Positions 17,840 through 26,401 of a stretch of DNA of 64,000 bases are shown here, piece after piece; positions within the stretch are counted from its first letter, which is position 1; the number at the start of each line of letters is the position of its first letter. The translations under genes were made by a program, and so were the position numbers. The notes under the pieces are model-generated. The model ran no database searches. It saw only the letters and a program-made list of their open reading frames with translations, and was not told where the DNA came from. The stretch comes from Paraprevotella clara YIT 11840 (GTDB lineage: Bacteria > Bacteroidota > Bacteroidia > Bacteroidales > Bacteroidaceae), in assembly GCF_000233955.1 (NCBI RefSeq), contig NZ_JH376579.1:124001-188000 (forward strand), in the 5' to 3' direction.

Positions 17840-18820
17840 TTACAGTTTCACATCTTCCAGGTTAATCAGCCCGTTTACAATCGCATAAATGGTCAGCCCT
17901 GCGGGAGAATGAATCTGGAGTTTACGGCTGATGTTGCGGCGATGCGTCATCACGGTATTGACCGAGATATACAACTGTTCGGCGATTTCCTTGTTCGACA
18001 TACCCTTCACTACGCAGACGATAACTTCTTTCTCCCGGTCGCTCAATGCATCATTCGCGCTATCCTCCCCGTATTGTTCCTCTGTTTGGGGATTTTCCTC
18101 GCGAGCCTGTTCCTGGCGTTCGTCTTCCAACCGCACCACGGCTTCCAGAAACAAGGTGTCCTCCAAATGGCAATGGCTGAACAGGTCTTCTTCCGTCATG
18201 AAAAGGTCTATCAACACGTCGTTGAGCAACTGCGCGTTACTGTCTGTGGGATAATACTTGATGATGATGCTTTTCAGTTCGGAGAGGCTTTTTTCAAGCT
18301 GTGCGTGGTTGTCGTGATGCTGATGAGACAGTTTGTGGATGTTCACGTCCGGACTGGTTTTCACACCCTTCATCAAATCGCTCACATACGTATGGATATG
18401 CTTGTCCTCGTAATCCATGTGACGTCCGACTTCCGAAGCGAACTCGTCGTAAAACTTCAGGATGAGAAATGCAATCTGATTGCGCGCCGAACAGTCTATC
18501 GCTTCTATCAGTTTGCGCCGGATGGCCGGCAAACGGAACTTCACAAAGTAATCATGAGAGCGGCGAAGGTAATTCATTAATGCCGTGAGCGACAAAGACT
18601 CCACAATATCGGACAGATTCGACGTCCGCCCATTGGAACGTATGAAATTCACCACTGCCAAAAAAGTGGGGGCATCTACTCCCGCTGCCAAGCAGGTTTC
18701 GCTCACCGTATGGTCGCCAAACCCTAACGTAAGCCCGAACCGACTAATCACCTGCAAGATGCGGTAATCATCGCAAATGATGTCCCCCATCCGGTCGGTC
18801 TCTTTATATTTTTCAGACAT
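17840..18820 (-). CDS. LuxR-type regulator with N-terminal RIC/YtfE-like di-iron (hemerythrin) domain
   Basis: A 326-residue two-part protein. Residues about 20-65 resemble the ScdA_N/DUF542 helix of RIC proteins (HTVSETCLAAGVDAPTFLAVVNFI, with Cys 43). Residues about 80-230 form a helical hemerythrin-like domain; His 89, His 134, Glu 138, His 172 (or 168/169), His 216 and Glu 220 reproduce most of the spacing of the di-iron ligands I recall for E. coli YtfE. Residues 256-326 are a LuxR/GerE helix-turn-helix (LSDREKEVIVCVVKGMSNKEIAEQLYISVNTVMTHRRNI). An iron, oxygen or nitric-oxide sensor controlling transcription is the natural reading. It is divergent from the imelysin/cytochrome operon, its likely target, and co-directional with the LOG gene. 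Confidence 0.85.
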   Translation of the reverse strand: MSEKYKETDRMGDIICDDYRILQVISRFGLTLGFGDHTVSETCLAAGVDAPTFLAVVNFIRSNGRTSNLSDIVESLSLTALMNYLRRSHDYFVKFRLPAIRRKLIEAIDCSARNQIAFLILKFYDEFASEVGRHMDYEDKHIHTYVSDLMKGVKTSPDVNIHKLSHQHHDNHAQLEKSLSELKSIIIKYYPTDSNAQLLNDVLIDLFMTEEDLFSHCHLEDTLFLEAVVRLEDERQEQAREENPQTEEQYGEDSANDALSDREKEVIVCVVKGMSNKEIAEQLYISVNTVMTHRRNISRKLQIHSPAGLTIYAIVNGLINLEDVKL

Positions 18821-18886
18821 GATACCTTAAATCGTTAAACTTCTTGCAAAGAACGGAAAAAAAAACGACCCTGACAATCGCTATAA

Positions 18887-18900
18887 TTGAGTATTATCAA
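18887..18900. promoter_or_regulatory. FNR/CRP-like inverted repeat between regulator and imelysin operon
   Basis: TTGAGTATTATCAA differs by one base from the FNR-type consensus TTGAT-N4-ATCAA. It lies 67-80 bp before the regulator's start (18820) and about 100 bp before the operon promoter box. Such short motifs arise by chance, so this is a candidate only. Confidence 0.35.
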
Positions 18901-18977
18901 AAAAAATTAGGTAAATACCACCTCATGTAGGTACACCGCCCTAATCACCCCTCAAATGAAATTGCCCATTTTTGTGT

Positions 18978-19009
18978 ATTGATGCTTTTTAACCAATCCG
19001 GTAACTTTG
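18978..19009 (+). promoter_or_regulatory. Promoter of the imelysin/cytochrome operon
   Basis: ATTG (18978-18981), a 20 bp spacer and TAACTTTG (19002-19009) fit the Bacteroidetes promoter. Transcription would start about 45 bases before the ATG at 19060. Confidence 0.65.
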
Positions 19010-19059
19010 CAGCGTCAAAACAAAGAAAAGGGTAAAAAGATAGAAAAAACAATAATAAG

Positions 19060-20373
19060 ATGAACCAAAAGAAAAATCTGCTGACCGCCGCATTGGCCGT
19101 CCTGACAGCCTTTAGTAGTGTTTCGGCCCAAGGAGGCGAAGACGGCGGCAGCACTTACGAGAAATTCCGCGTGGGCGGATATGGTGAAATGGTGGCTAAT
19201 TTCAAGGATTACGGCATCAACCGGTATTGGGGTGGCAAAGGAAATGGCAAAGGAGGAAATACCAAGACGGACCGCAATACCATCTCCATTCCCCGCTTCG
19301 TGATTGCTTTCGACTATAAGTTCACGCCCAAATGGATATTGGGAGCCGAAATCGAGTTTGAAAGCGGAGGAACGGGAGCCGCATACGAACTGGAGAACAC
19401 CGAAAACGGCGATTACGAAACGGAAATAGAGAAAGGCGGTGAAGTAGCTTTGGAACAGTTCCACATCACGCGCCTCATCCTGCCGGAAATCAACGTGCGC
19501 GTAGGACATGTCATCGTACCGGTAGGTTTGACCAACTCCCACCACGAACCCGTCAATTTCTTCGGTACGAGCCGCCCGGAAGGGGAAACGAAAATCATCC
19601 CCTCCACTTGGCATGAAACGGGTCTCGAACTGTTCGGTACGCTCGGTAAAGGATGGGTCACGTTCGACTACCAGGCTATGGTAGTGACCGGCCTCAACGC
19701 CAATGGTTTTGACCGTAAGACTTGGGCCGGAAGCGGCAAGACCAGCATCTTCGAGTACGACAACTTCACTTCACCGGCTTACGTGGCTCGCGTGGATTAC
19801 CGAGGAGTGCCGGGTCTGCGCGTGGGAGGTTCATGGTATTTCTGCAACAACATAGGAGCCAATTCTGACAAGCCCACGACTTACACGAGTTACGGTGACA
19901 TCCCGGTAAGGATATACACGGTGGACGCACAATACATCAACCGTTTCCTGACCTTCCGTGGAAACTGCATCTTCGGCAACCTCGGCAAAAGCGACAAACT
20001 GAGCCAAAAGAACTTGAATTTAGGAAATAACAGTCCTTACACCCGTGCCACACCTGTTGCCAAGAAGGCCGTGAGCTACGGTGCGGAATTAGGCTTGAAC
20101 CTGCAAGGCATCGCAGGCACCCCCAAATGTCCCGCCCTCTACCCGTTCGCCCGTTACGAATACTACAACCCGCAGGAGAAGGTGATCACCCGTCAGGCTG
20201 CCGATGACCGCGAGAAGGTAGGCATGTGGACGGCCGGACTGAACTGGAAGGCCCTGCCGAACTTGGTGTTCAAGGCCGACTACACGACCCGTAAAATCGG
20301 CGGCGGCAAATACAACAGCGAAAACGAGTTTGCCATCGGCGTGGCCTACGTAGGTTGGTTCTGGAGCAAATAA
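19060..20373 (+). CDS. Outer-membrane porin-like protein, first gene of imelysin operon
   Basis: A 437-residue outer-membrane beta-barrel with a signal peptide ending near VSAQ. It has alternating hydrophobic strands throughout, FRVGGYGEMVANFKDYGINRYWG near the N-terminus, VRVGHVIVPVGLTNSHHEPVNFFGTSRPEGE in the middle (typical of OprO/OprP-like 'phosphate-selective' porins) and a terminal strand EFAIGVAYVGWFWSK. It probably allows diffusion of a small solute through the outer membrane; selectivity cannot be read from the sequence. It leads a gene set with an imelysin lipoprotein 54 bp downstream, which suggests iron or another metal-related solute. A second barrel of the same general type is at 23271. 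Confidence 0.82.
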   Translation: MNQKKNLLTAALAVLTAFSSVSAQGGEDGGSTYEKFRVGGYGEMVANFKDYGINRYWGGKGNGKGGNTKTDRNTISIPRFVIAFDYKFTPKWILGAEIEFESGGTGAAYELENTENGDYETEIEKGGEVALEQFHITRLILPEINVRVGHVIVPVGLTNSHHEPVNFFGTSRPEGETKIIPSTWHETGLELFGTLGKGWVTFDYQAMVVTGLNANGFDRKTWAGSGKTSIFEYDNFTSPAYVARVDYRGVPGLRVGGSWYFCNNIGANSDKPTTYTSYGDIPVRIYTVDAQYINRFLTFRGNCIFGNLGKSDKLSQKNLNLGNNSPYTRATPVAKKAVSYGAELGLNLQGIAGTPKCPALYPFARYEYYNPQEKVITRQAADDREKVGMWTAGLNWKALPNLVFKADYTTRKIGGGKYNSENEFAIGVAYVGWFWSK

Positions 20374-20427
20374 CAAGAGAATATATCATTTCAAATCATT
20401 CATAAAAACATAACAAAAACAAAAACA

Positions 20428-21660
20428 ATGAAAAAGAAATTTCTTTATTCAGCCTTATTCCTGATGGGAATGGCCTTTGCAGGTTTCACTGCCGCTTCTT
20501 GTAGCGACGACGACGACAACACCGGCGATGGCGGCGGCGGCGTAACCGATAACGGTGGGAATAGCGGCACTGGAAGCAACAGTGGCTTCGACGCTGCTGC
20601 AAACTTGGATTACAATACGGAAAACGCTGCCAGTTGGCGCAACTATTCGCGCCAAGTAGCCATATTGTTGAAGAAGGATGCCACGACCCTCTATGACAGT
20701 TGGGAGACTTCCTTCCAAGGCGGAGAGGCTTTCAAAAAGACTTTCACGGAACACAATGGCGGAACCTATACGTCTGCATTGAGCTGTATCGAACAGATCA
20801 TCGACAAATGTGTGGAAATCACGGACGAGGTGGGCAACTCAAAAATCGGCGACCCCTACGACAAATGGACGGCCGGACAGCAGACAGAAGCCCTCTATGC
20901 CGTAGAGTCTTGGTACAGCTTCCACTCACGTGATGACTATTCCAACAACATCCGTTCCATCCGCAACTCTTACTTCAACAGCCTGGACAGTACAATCAGC
21001 AACAACTCCTTGTATAAATTGGTAGAAAAGATTGACCCTGCGTTGAACACGAAGATTGCCAACGAAATCGAAAGTACGAAGAACGCCATCCTTGCCATCC
21101 CGCAACCGTTCCGTAACAACATCGGCGATGCACAGGTTCCTGTGGCACAATCGGCTTGCGTGGCTTTAGGAGTAACCCTCGACCAAGAATTGAAGGCTGC
21201 CATCCAGAACGCATATAACAACGGAACCATTACCGACGCAGAAATGGATCTCGTAGTAAGCGGCTTCGTGAACAATGTGGTATTGCCGACTTACAAGGAC
21301 TTGAAAGAAAAGAATACTGCCCTCCTCGCAGCCGTAGAGGACTTCTACAATACTCCGAGCGATGACACTTTCGAGGCAGCTTGCGAAGCATGGTTGGTAG
21401 CCCGTATGCCGTGGGAGCAGAGCGAAGCGTTCTTGTTCGGCCCGGTCGACATCCTCGGCCTTGACCCGAACATGGACAGTTGGCCTTTGGACCAGGTAGC
21501 CATCGTCAACATCTTGAACTCCGGCAACTTCGACGACTTGAACTGGGAAGACGGTGACTCGGAAGACGAAATCACTGCCTCACAAGAGGTAAGAGGTTTC
21601 CACACGTTGGAGTTCCTGTTGTTCAAGAATGGTAACCCGCGTACCGTTTCTGCACAATAA
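20428..21660 (+). CDS. Imelysin family lipoprotein
   Basis: A 410-residue lipoprotein (MKKKFLYSALFLMGMAFAG, Cys of TAASC) with an acidic/glycine-rich linker (DDDDNTGDGGGG) and a helical imelysin domain. The C-terminal GFHTLEFLLF (His 392, Glu 395) is the GxHxxE motif of imelysin/EfeO/IrpA proteins, a family linked to iron uptake. Imelysins are placed in peptidase family M75, but many lack proven protease activity. The neighbours (porin, di-heme oxidoreductase, cytochrome c) match the imelysin/di-heme pairing I know from Proteobacteria such as Pseudomonas. It is probably anchored on the outer membrane facing the periplasm. Confidence in the family is high; the exact role is open. Confidence 0.87.
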   Translation: MKKKFLYSALFLMGMAFAGFTAASCSDDDDNTGDGGGGVTDNGGNSGTGSNSGFDAAANLDYNTENAASWRNYSRQVAILLKKDATTLYDSWETSFQGGEAFKKTFTEHNGGTYTSALSCIEQIIDKCVEITDEVGNSKIGDPYDKWTAGQQTEALYAVESWYSFHSRDDYSNNIRSIRNSYFNSLDSTISNNSLYKLVEKIDPALNTKIANEIESTKNAILAIPQPFRNNIGDAQVPVAQSACVALGVTLDQELKAAIQNAYNNGTITDAEMDLVVSGFVNNVVLPTYKDLKEKNTALLAAVEDFYNTPSDDTFEAACEAWLVARMPWEQSEAFLFGPVDILGLDPNMDSWPLDQVAIVNILNSGNFDDLNWEDGDSEDEITASQEVRGFHTLEFLLFKNGNPRTVSAQ

Positions 21661-21691
21661 ACCCGACTCATAAGTTCACTGTATCAATTAA

Positions 21692-21727
21692 AAGTGAAGA
21701 CAGACCTCACAAAGGCTGTCTTCACTT
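21692..21727 (+). terminator. Intra-operon hairpin after imelysin gene
   Basis: AAGTGAAGACAG (21692-21703) pairs perfectly with CTGTCTTCACTT (21716-21727) around a 12-base loop. It lies in the 108 bp gap before the di-heme oxidoreductase gene and lacks a strong T tract. It could act as a partial terminator or 3' stabiliser that keeps the first two genes more highly expressed. Confidence 0.6.
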
Positions 21728-21768
21728 ATGTGGTATAAAAAAGGAACTATAAAAACAGACATATCACA

Positions 21769-23211
21769 ATGAACCATACTGTAAAATATTTAGCCCTGTT
21801 CTCCTTAGCCTTCAGCCTCGCCGCCTGCGACGACGACGGATTGGACGTGAGGGACGTGGAAATCCCGCAAGGTTACGCCCTTTCGGCTGGAGTCTCCACC
21901 ATTTTCCTCAACAGCTCCGTGGCCTACGACACGCAGGCCGACTGGATCGATGCCGACCCCGATTATGCCATGCGCTTCCGCGACGGCGACGGACTGTACG
22001 ACGACACGCGTACCATCTCGGGAGGCCTCGGCCCGGTCTATGCAGGATATTCCTGCGGAAGCTGCCATCGCAATGCCGGGCGTACGAAACCGGAGTTATG
22101 GAACGGCGGAGGCAGCTTCGGCGAAGGGGGGAGCGGCTCTTACGGCTTCTCTTCCATGTTGGTGTACATCAGCCGCAAGAACGGCGCATTTTTCCAGAAT
22201 TACGGACGCGTACTTCATGACCAAGCCATCTACGGCGTTAAACCGGAAGGCAAGTTGAGCGTCAAATGGCATTACGAGAAAGGGGCATTCCCCGACGGAG
22301 AGCCCTACGAACTGTGCTATCCCGAATACAGCATCAGCGAATGGTATGCCGACAGCATCGCGCCCGAAGACTTGTTCTGCACCGTCAGGATCCCGTTGCG
22401 CCATGTCGGCATGGGGCCGATGATGGCCATCGACCGCCACGAAATAGAGCAACTGGCCGCGAAGAGCAACTACCCGGAATACGGTATCAGCGGACGCGCC
22501 AACTATATCACGGAAAAAGGGAAACTGCAATTAGGGCTGAGCGGCAACAAAGCACAGCATGCCGACCTGACCGTGGAGCTTGGCTTCAGCAGTGACTTGG
22601 GCGTCACGAACAGCCGCTATCCGGAAGAAATCTGCGAAGGACAGCTCCAGATGCAGGACGGAAGCATGATGGGACTGACATACGACCAGTTGGACATCAG
22701 CGCGGAAGAAATGGAGGATGTGGACTTGTACATGCAGGGCCTTGGTGTACCGGCCCGTCGTGACGTGAACGATCCTACGGTGAAACGCGGGGAGGAGATG
22801 TTCTACCAAGCCAAATGCCACTTGTGCCATACCGTCACACTGCATACCCAACCCCGTGGTTCCACTTTGCTGTTAGGTACGCAACTGACGTGGTTGGGCA
22901 GCCAGACCATCCACCCCTACTCCGATTTCCTGCTTCACGACATGGGAAGCGAAATCATGGGTGTAGGATTGAACGACAATTACGTAAGCGGACTGGCTCG
23001 CGGCAATGAGTGGCGCACCACTCCACTTTGGGGTATCGGGCTACAGGAAAAAGTCAACGGTCACACTTACTTCTTGCACGACGGACGCGCCCGTAACTTT
23101 ACCGAAGCCATTTTGTGGCACGGCGGAGAAGGGGAAGCCTCGAAAAACCTGTTCAAACAGATGAAGAAAGAAGACCGTGCGGCACTCATCCGATTCCTGC
23201 AATCCTTATAA
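21769..23211 (+). CDS. Di-heme oxidoreductase family lipoprotein (DHOR, c-type cytochrome)
   Basis: A 480-residue lipoprotein (lipobox LAAC at residue 20) with two c-type heme sites, YSCGSCH (Cys 96, Cys 99, His 100) and KCHLCH (Cys 350, Cys 353, His 354). Overall architecture and the C-terminal HDGRARNFTEAILWHGGEGEASK match the putative di-heme 'thiol oxidoreductase' family, a relative of MauG/cytochrome c peroxidases. It would act in the periplasm in electron transfer, perhaps changing the redox state of the metal handled by the neighbouring imelysin. Heme attachment would need the CcsBA protein encoded at the end of this operon. Confidence 0.88.
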   Translation: MNHTVKYLALFSLAFSLAACDDDGLDVRDVEIPQGYALSAGVSTIFLNSSVAYDTQADWIDADPDYAMRFRDGDGLYDDTRTISGGLGPVYAGYSCGSCHRNAGRTKPELWNGGGSFGEGGSGSYGFSSMLVYISRKNGAFFQNYGRVLHDQAIYGVKPEGKLSVKWHYEKGAFPDGEPYELCYPEYSISEWYADSIAPEDLFCTVRIPLRHVGMGPMMAIDRHEIEQLAAKSNYPEYGISGRANYITEKGKLQLGLSGNKAQHADLTVELGFSSDLGVTNSRYPEEICEGQLQMQDGSMMGLTYDQLDISAEEMEDVDLYMQGLGVPARRDVNDPTVKRGEEMFYQAKCHLCHTVTLHTQPRGSTLLLGTQLTWLGSQTIHPYSDFLLHDMGSEIMGVGLNDNYVSGLARGNEWRTTPLWGIGLQEKVNGHTYFLHDGRARNFTEAILWHGGEGEASKNLFKQMKKEDRAALIRFLQSL

Positions 23212-23270
23212 CAAGACGACGAAAGCCTCTTGACAGAACAAGCATCAAACAAAGAAAAAAACAGAAAACA

Positions 23271-24482
23271 ATGAAAAAAATATTTGCGATGACCCTATTG
23301 GCGGCTCTCCCTCTTGCCGCCATGGCACAATATGAAGAGGGCAGCGAAAACGGCGTGGTGTCCCTGGCCGGACGCGAAGGGTTCTCCATCCAAACGAAGA
23401 AAGCCGACTTTGTGTTCAAACCTTACCTGTTGGTGCAGACTGCGGCCAACATCAATTGGTACGACGACGAAGGCCTGGACAAGGCTTACAACCAAGACAA
23501 CTTGGCTAATTCGGGATTTGCCGTACCGTATGCCGTACTCGGATTTACGGGAAAAGCGTGGGGCAAGGTATCGTTTAACCTCTCTATCAATGCAGCAGCC
23601 AGTGGCGGAGCCATCCTTCAGCAGGCATGGATCGATGTGGCCATGAAAGAAGCTTTTGCCGTACGTATCGGTAAATTCAAGACTCCCTTTTCTCACGGTT
23701 ACCTGACGACGCTGGGCGAAACCATGATGCCTACACTCCCGACTTCGCTGACCGCGGCGGTCATCATGCCTTATTCGTTGAACGCCGTCACACCGAACAT
23801 CGGGACGGGATTCGATCTCGGTGTGGAAATCCACGGTTTCGCAGCCAATAAGTTCGGATATGAAATAGGAATCTTCAATGGTACCGGCGCATCGGTCAAC
23901 ACGGCTACGAAAACCATCAGCGACGACTGGCACATCCCGTCCCTGCTCTACGCCGGACGTTTCACCTTCATGCCGAAGGGTATCATGCCCGCCACGCAGG
24001 GTAACCCCGACCGCCTGCACGAAGACAAATGGATGTTAGGCGCAAGCGCCAACCTGAATGTGGAAAGCGAGAGCGAAAGCACCAACGACACCCGCGCCGG
24101 ACTGGAGTTTGCCATGCTGAAAAACAAGCTTTATATCGGAGCCGAAGCCTACTACATGCACGTGGGATTCACCGACCGGCAAAAGATAGACAAGACTTAC
24201 GATTTCTTGGGCGGCTACGTCCAAGGCGGTTATTTCGTGGCTCCCCGCGTACAGGTTGCCGCACGTTACGACTTCTTTAACCGCAACGGCGTAGACACGA
24301 ATGGTTTCCTCAATATGCCGGCCGTAGGATGCAATTATTTCTTCAAGAACTGTAATCTGAAACTGCAAGCTATGTATCAGTTCATCGGACGCACCGGACA
24401 CGACACGCAACTCGACCGTGATAACGACGACCTTGGGTTGGCCAAGCACTCAGGTACCATACAGTTGCAATACTCTTTCTAA
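23271..24482 (+). CDS. OprP/OprO-like porin, second barrel of imelysin operon
   Basis: A 403-residue outer-membrane barrel starting at the ATG at 23271 (MKKIFAMTLLAALPLAAMAQYEEG, clear signal peptide); the frame is open further upstream but overlaps the preceding gene's end. VRIGKFKTPFSHGYLTTLGETMMPTLPTSL and ALGFTGKAWGKVSFNLSINAA-type strands are characteristic of phosphate-selective porins O and P. The C-terminus KHSGTIQLQYSF ends in Phe, as expected for BAM-inserted barrels. Two different barrels in one operon may serve uptake and release or form a complex. It lies 59 bp after the di-heme protein and 32 bp before the cytochrome lipoprotein. Confidence 0.85.
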   Translation: MKKIFAMTLLAALPLAAMAQYEEGSENGVVSLAGREGFSIQTKKADFVFKPYLLVQTAANINWYDDEGLDKAYNQDNLANSGFAVPYAVLGFTGKAWGKVSFNLSINAAASGGAILQQAWIDVAMKEAFAVRIGKFKTPFSHGYLTTLGETMMPTLPTSLTAAVIMPYSLNAVTPNIGTGFDLGVEIHGFAANKFGYEIGIFNGTGASVNTATKTISDDWHIPSLLYAGRFTFMPKGIMPATQGNPDRLHEDKWMLGASANLNVESESESTNDTRAGLEFAMLKNKLYIGAEAYYMHVGFTDRQKIDKTYDFLGGYVQGGYFVAPRVQVAARYDFFNRNGVDTNGFLNMPAVGCNYFFKNCNLKLQAMYQFIGRTGHDTQLDRDNDDLGLAKHSGTIQLQYSF

Positions 24483-24514
24483 TATTCGTTAATTCAGCCG
24501 ATAAAGAATTTACA

Positions 24515-25225
24515 ATGAAAAAAAACTATGGTATATTTGTTCTCCTGTCTGTAGCAATGGGACTCACCGCCTGCGACGACGGCTCCATCCCACGGAAGGA
24601 ACACACGGCTACGCACACCGGCTTTGCGGCCAAACTGACCGGACACATCACCGGTGCGGACAGTTGGCCGGAATATTACCAGCTTGTGTTGGCCGGGTTC
24701 GGAGACAGCGAATACGCGACTACGCAAGTGCTCGTCAGCCCCGACGCGAACAGCAACGTGAGCCTCACCCTGCCCAACATCGGGAGCGACGTGAAAACCA
24801 TCGAGCTATGCGTGACCAACCGGTTGCGCAAACGTGTCCTGACATATCAAAGTCTGGATGTAGCTTCGATTTCGGGAGATACGCTCTACATGGATGCCGG
24901 ACAGGTGGATGCCCACATGTATGCAGCCATACAAGAGAACATATTTGACAAAACCTGCGCACAGTGCCACGGAGGAAGTACCTCTCCCGCAGCCGGACTT
25001 TACCTGACGGCCGACAAGAGCCATGCCAGCCTTGTAAACCAACCGTCTACACAGGTCGAGGACGGCATCCGTGTCATTCCGGGCAACGCCGAAGAAAGCA
25101 TCTTGCATAAGGTAATCAATCCAGGCAATGTACTCGGCTTAGGTTTCAGTCACGAAAATATGATAACTTCATCAACCGACCTGCGGCTCATAGACGAATG
25201 GATCAACGCAGGCGCCAAAGAATAG
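24515..25225 (+). CDS. Mono-heme cytochrome c lipoprotein
   Basis: A 236-residue lipoprotein (MKKNYGIFVLLSVAMGLTAC, Cys 20) with one c-type heme site, TCAQCHGG (Cys 148, Cys 151, His 152). The N-terminal ~110 residues form a beta-rich domain with no recognised family. The C-terminal part, with GLYLTADKSHASLVN, RVIPGNAEESILHKVI and LIDEWINAGAKE, resembles the planctomycete-type cytochrome c domain. Met 185-195 region candidates could supply the sixth heme ligand. It is a probable electron partner for the di-heme oxidoreductase. It is separated by only seven bases from the Rid gene. Confidence 0.83.
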   Translation: MKKNYGIFVLLSVAMGLTACDDGSIPRKEHTATHTGFAAKLTGHITGADSWPEYYQLVLAGFGDSEYATTQVLVSPDANSNVSLTLPNIGSDVKTIELCVTNRLRKRVLTYQSLDVASISGDTLYMDAGQVDAHMYAAIQENIFDKTCAQCHGGSTSPAAGLYLTADKSHASLVNQPSTQVEDGIRVIPGNAEESILHKVINPGNVLGLGFSHENMITSSTDLRLIDEWINAGAKE

Positions 25226-25232
25226 GAACAAC

Positions 25233-26372
25233 ATGGATAAAAGCAAAGTTTTTTGGGAAGATCTGGGTGTAACGGCGGAAATATCCGCCTTTACCCCACA
25301 AGATAAGATAGAAGAGTTCCACGTCATGTTGCATGTGAAGCCGAGAGCCGAACTCTTCGACGGACAACTCAAACGAATTTACGAAGGAGAGGAACGGCTG
25401 TTGCGGTTGCCGCAGGTCATGGGTGCCGACGTCATCCTGAAGCGATACTTTCTCAGCGATTCGACCAACCAACAGCCTCTGATGAAGCAGGAAGCGGACT
25501 GTTCCGTATCCGTCATCCAGCAACCACCGCTCGACGGCAGCAAGGTGGCCGTATGGCTGTATCTGCAAAAAGGCTGCAAGGTAGCCAACGTGAACGGTGT
25601 CATCGTGGCGGAACACAACGGTTACCGTCATTTATGGAAGATGGGCATGCACGAACACAAGGGCGACTCGGCCTGGCAAACGGAATCTCTGCTCATCAGT
25701 TACGAGGAAACCTTACAAAGCTTCAACGCCACGCTGGCAGACAACTGTATCCGTACGTGGTTTTTCGTACGCGATGTAGACACGCAGTACGCCGGCATGG
25801 TGAAAGCACGTAAGGAAAACTTCGCCGAACAAGGACTCACCGAACGGACCCACTACATCAGCAGTACGGGCATCGGCGGACTGCCCGCAGACACACGGGC
25901 CTTGGTACAGATGGGAACGTATGCCCTCACAGGGTTTGAACCTTCACAGCAACGCTACCTGTACGCCCCCACCCACTTGAACCCTACTTATGAATACGGG
26001 GTTACGTTCGAGCGGGGTACCGTCATGGAATACGGCGACCGTGCCCAAGTGTTCATCAGCGGCACGGCCAGCATCAACAACAAAGGGGAGGTGGTGCATG
26101 TGGGCAACATCGTGAAACAAACCGAACGCATGTGGGAAAATGTAGGAGTCCTGCTTGAAGAAGGCGGCGCATCATTCGACGATGTCATGCAAATCATCGT
26201 TTACCTGCGCGATGTCTGCGATTACCCGACCGTGAACGAGATGTTCGCCCGACGGTTCCCCGACACTCCGAAAGTCATCACCTTGGCACCGGTATGCCGA
26301 CCTACATGGCTTATCGAAATGGAATGTATCGCCGTGAAAAAACGTTGCAACGAAAAGTATCGCGACTTTTAA
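25233..26372 (+). CDS. Rid (RidA/YjgF) family protein, long two-domain form
   Basis: A 379-residue protein without a signal peptide, so cytoplasmic. The last ~120 residues carry a Rid/YjgF domain (DRAQVFISGTASINNKGEVVHVGNIVKQTERMWENVGVLLEEGGASFDDVMQIIVYLRD), and the N-terminal two thirds contain a second, diverged Rid-like part (HTHYISSTGIGGLP follows a linker). This resembles the FkbO/chorismatase-like long Rid proteins rather than single-domain RidA. RidA deaminates reactive enamines; for the long form no reaction can be assigned here. Its place between a cytochrome c gene and the CcsBA gene, with gaps of 7 and 29 bp, makes it part of the operon. Confidence 0.78.
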   Translation: MDKSKVFWEDLGVTAEISAFTPQDKIEEFHVMLHVKPRAELFDGQLKRIYEGEERLLRLPQVMGADVILKRYFLSDSTNQQPLMKQEADCSVSVIQQPPLDGSKVAVWLYLQKGCKVANVNGVIVAEHNGYRHLWKMGMHEHKGDSAWQTESLLISYEETLQSFNATLADNCIRTWFFVRDVDTQYAGMVKARKENFAEQGLTERTHYISSTGIGGLPADTRALVQMGTYALTGFEPSQQRYLYAPTHLNPTYEYGVTFERGTVMEYGDRAQVFISGTASINNKGEVVHVGNIVKQTERMWENVGVLLEEGGASFDDVMQIIVYLRDVCDYPTVNEMFARRFPDTPKVITLAPVCRPTWLIEMECIAVKKRCNEKYRDF

Positions 26373-26401
26373 GGACTTATCCGGTACATTCCCTCTACAT
26401 C

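Noticed and set aside
18821-19059. Fur box upstream of the imelysin operon
   Set aside because: No 19 bp GATAATGATwATCATTATC-like sequence was found in the region, so Fur control is not supported by sequence.
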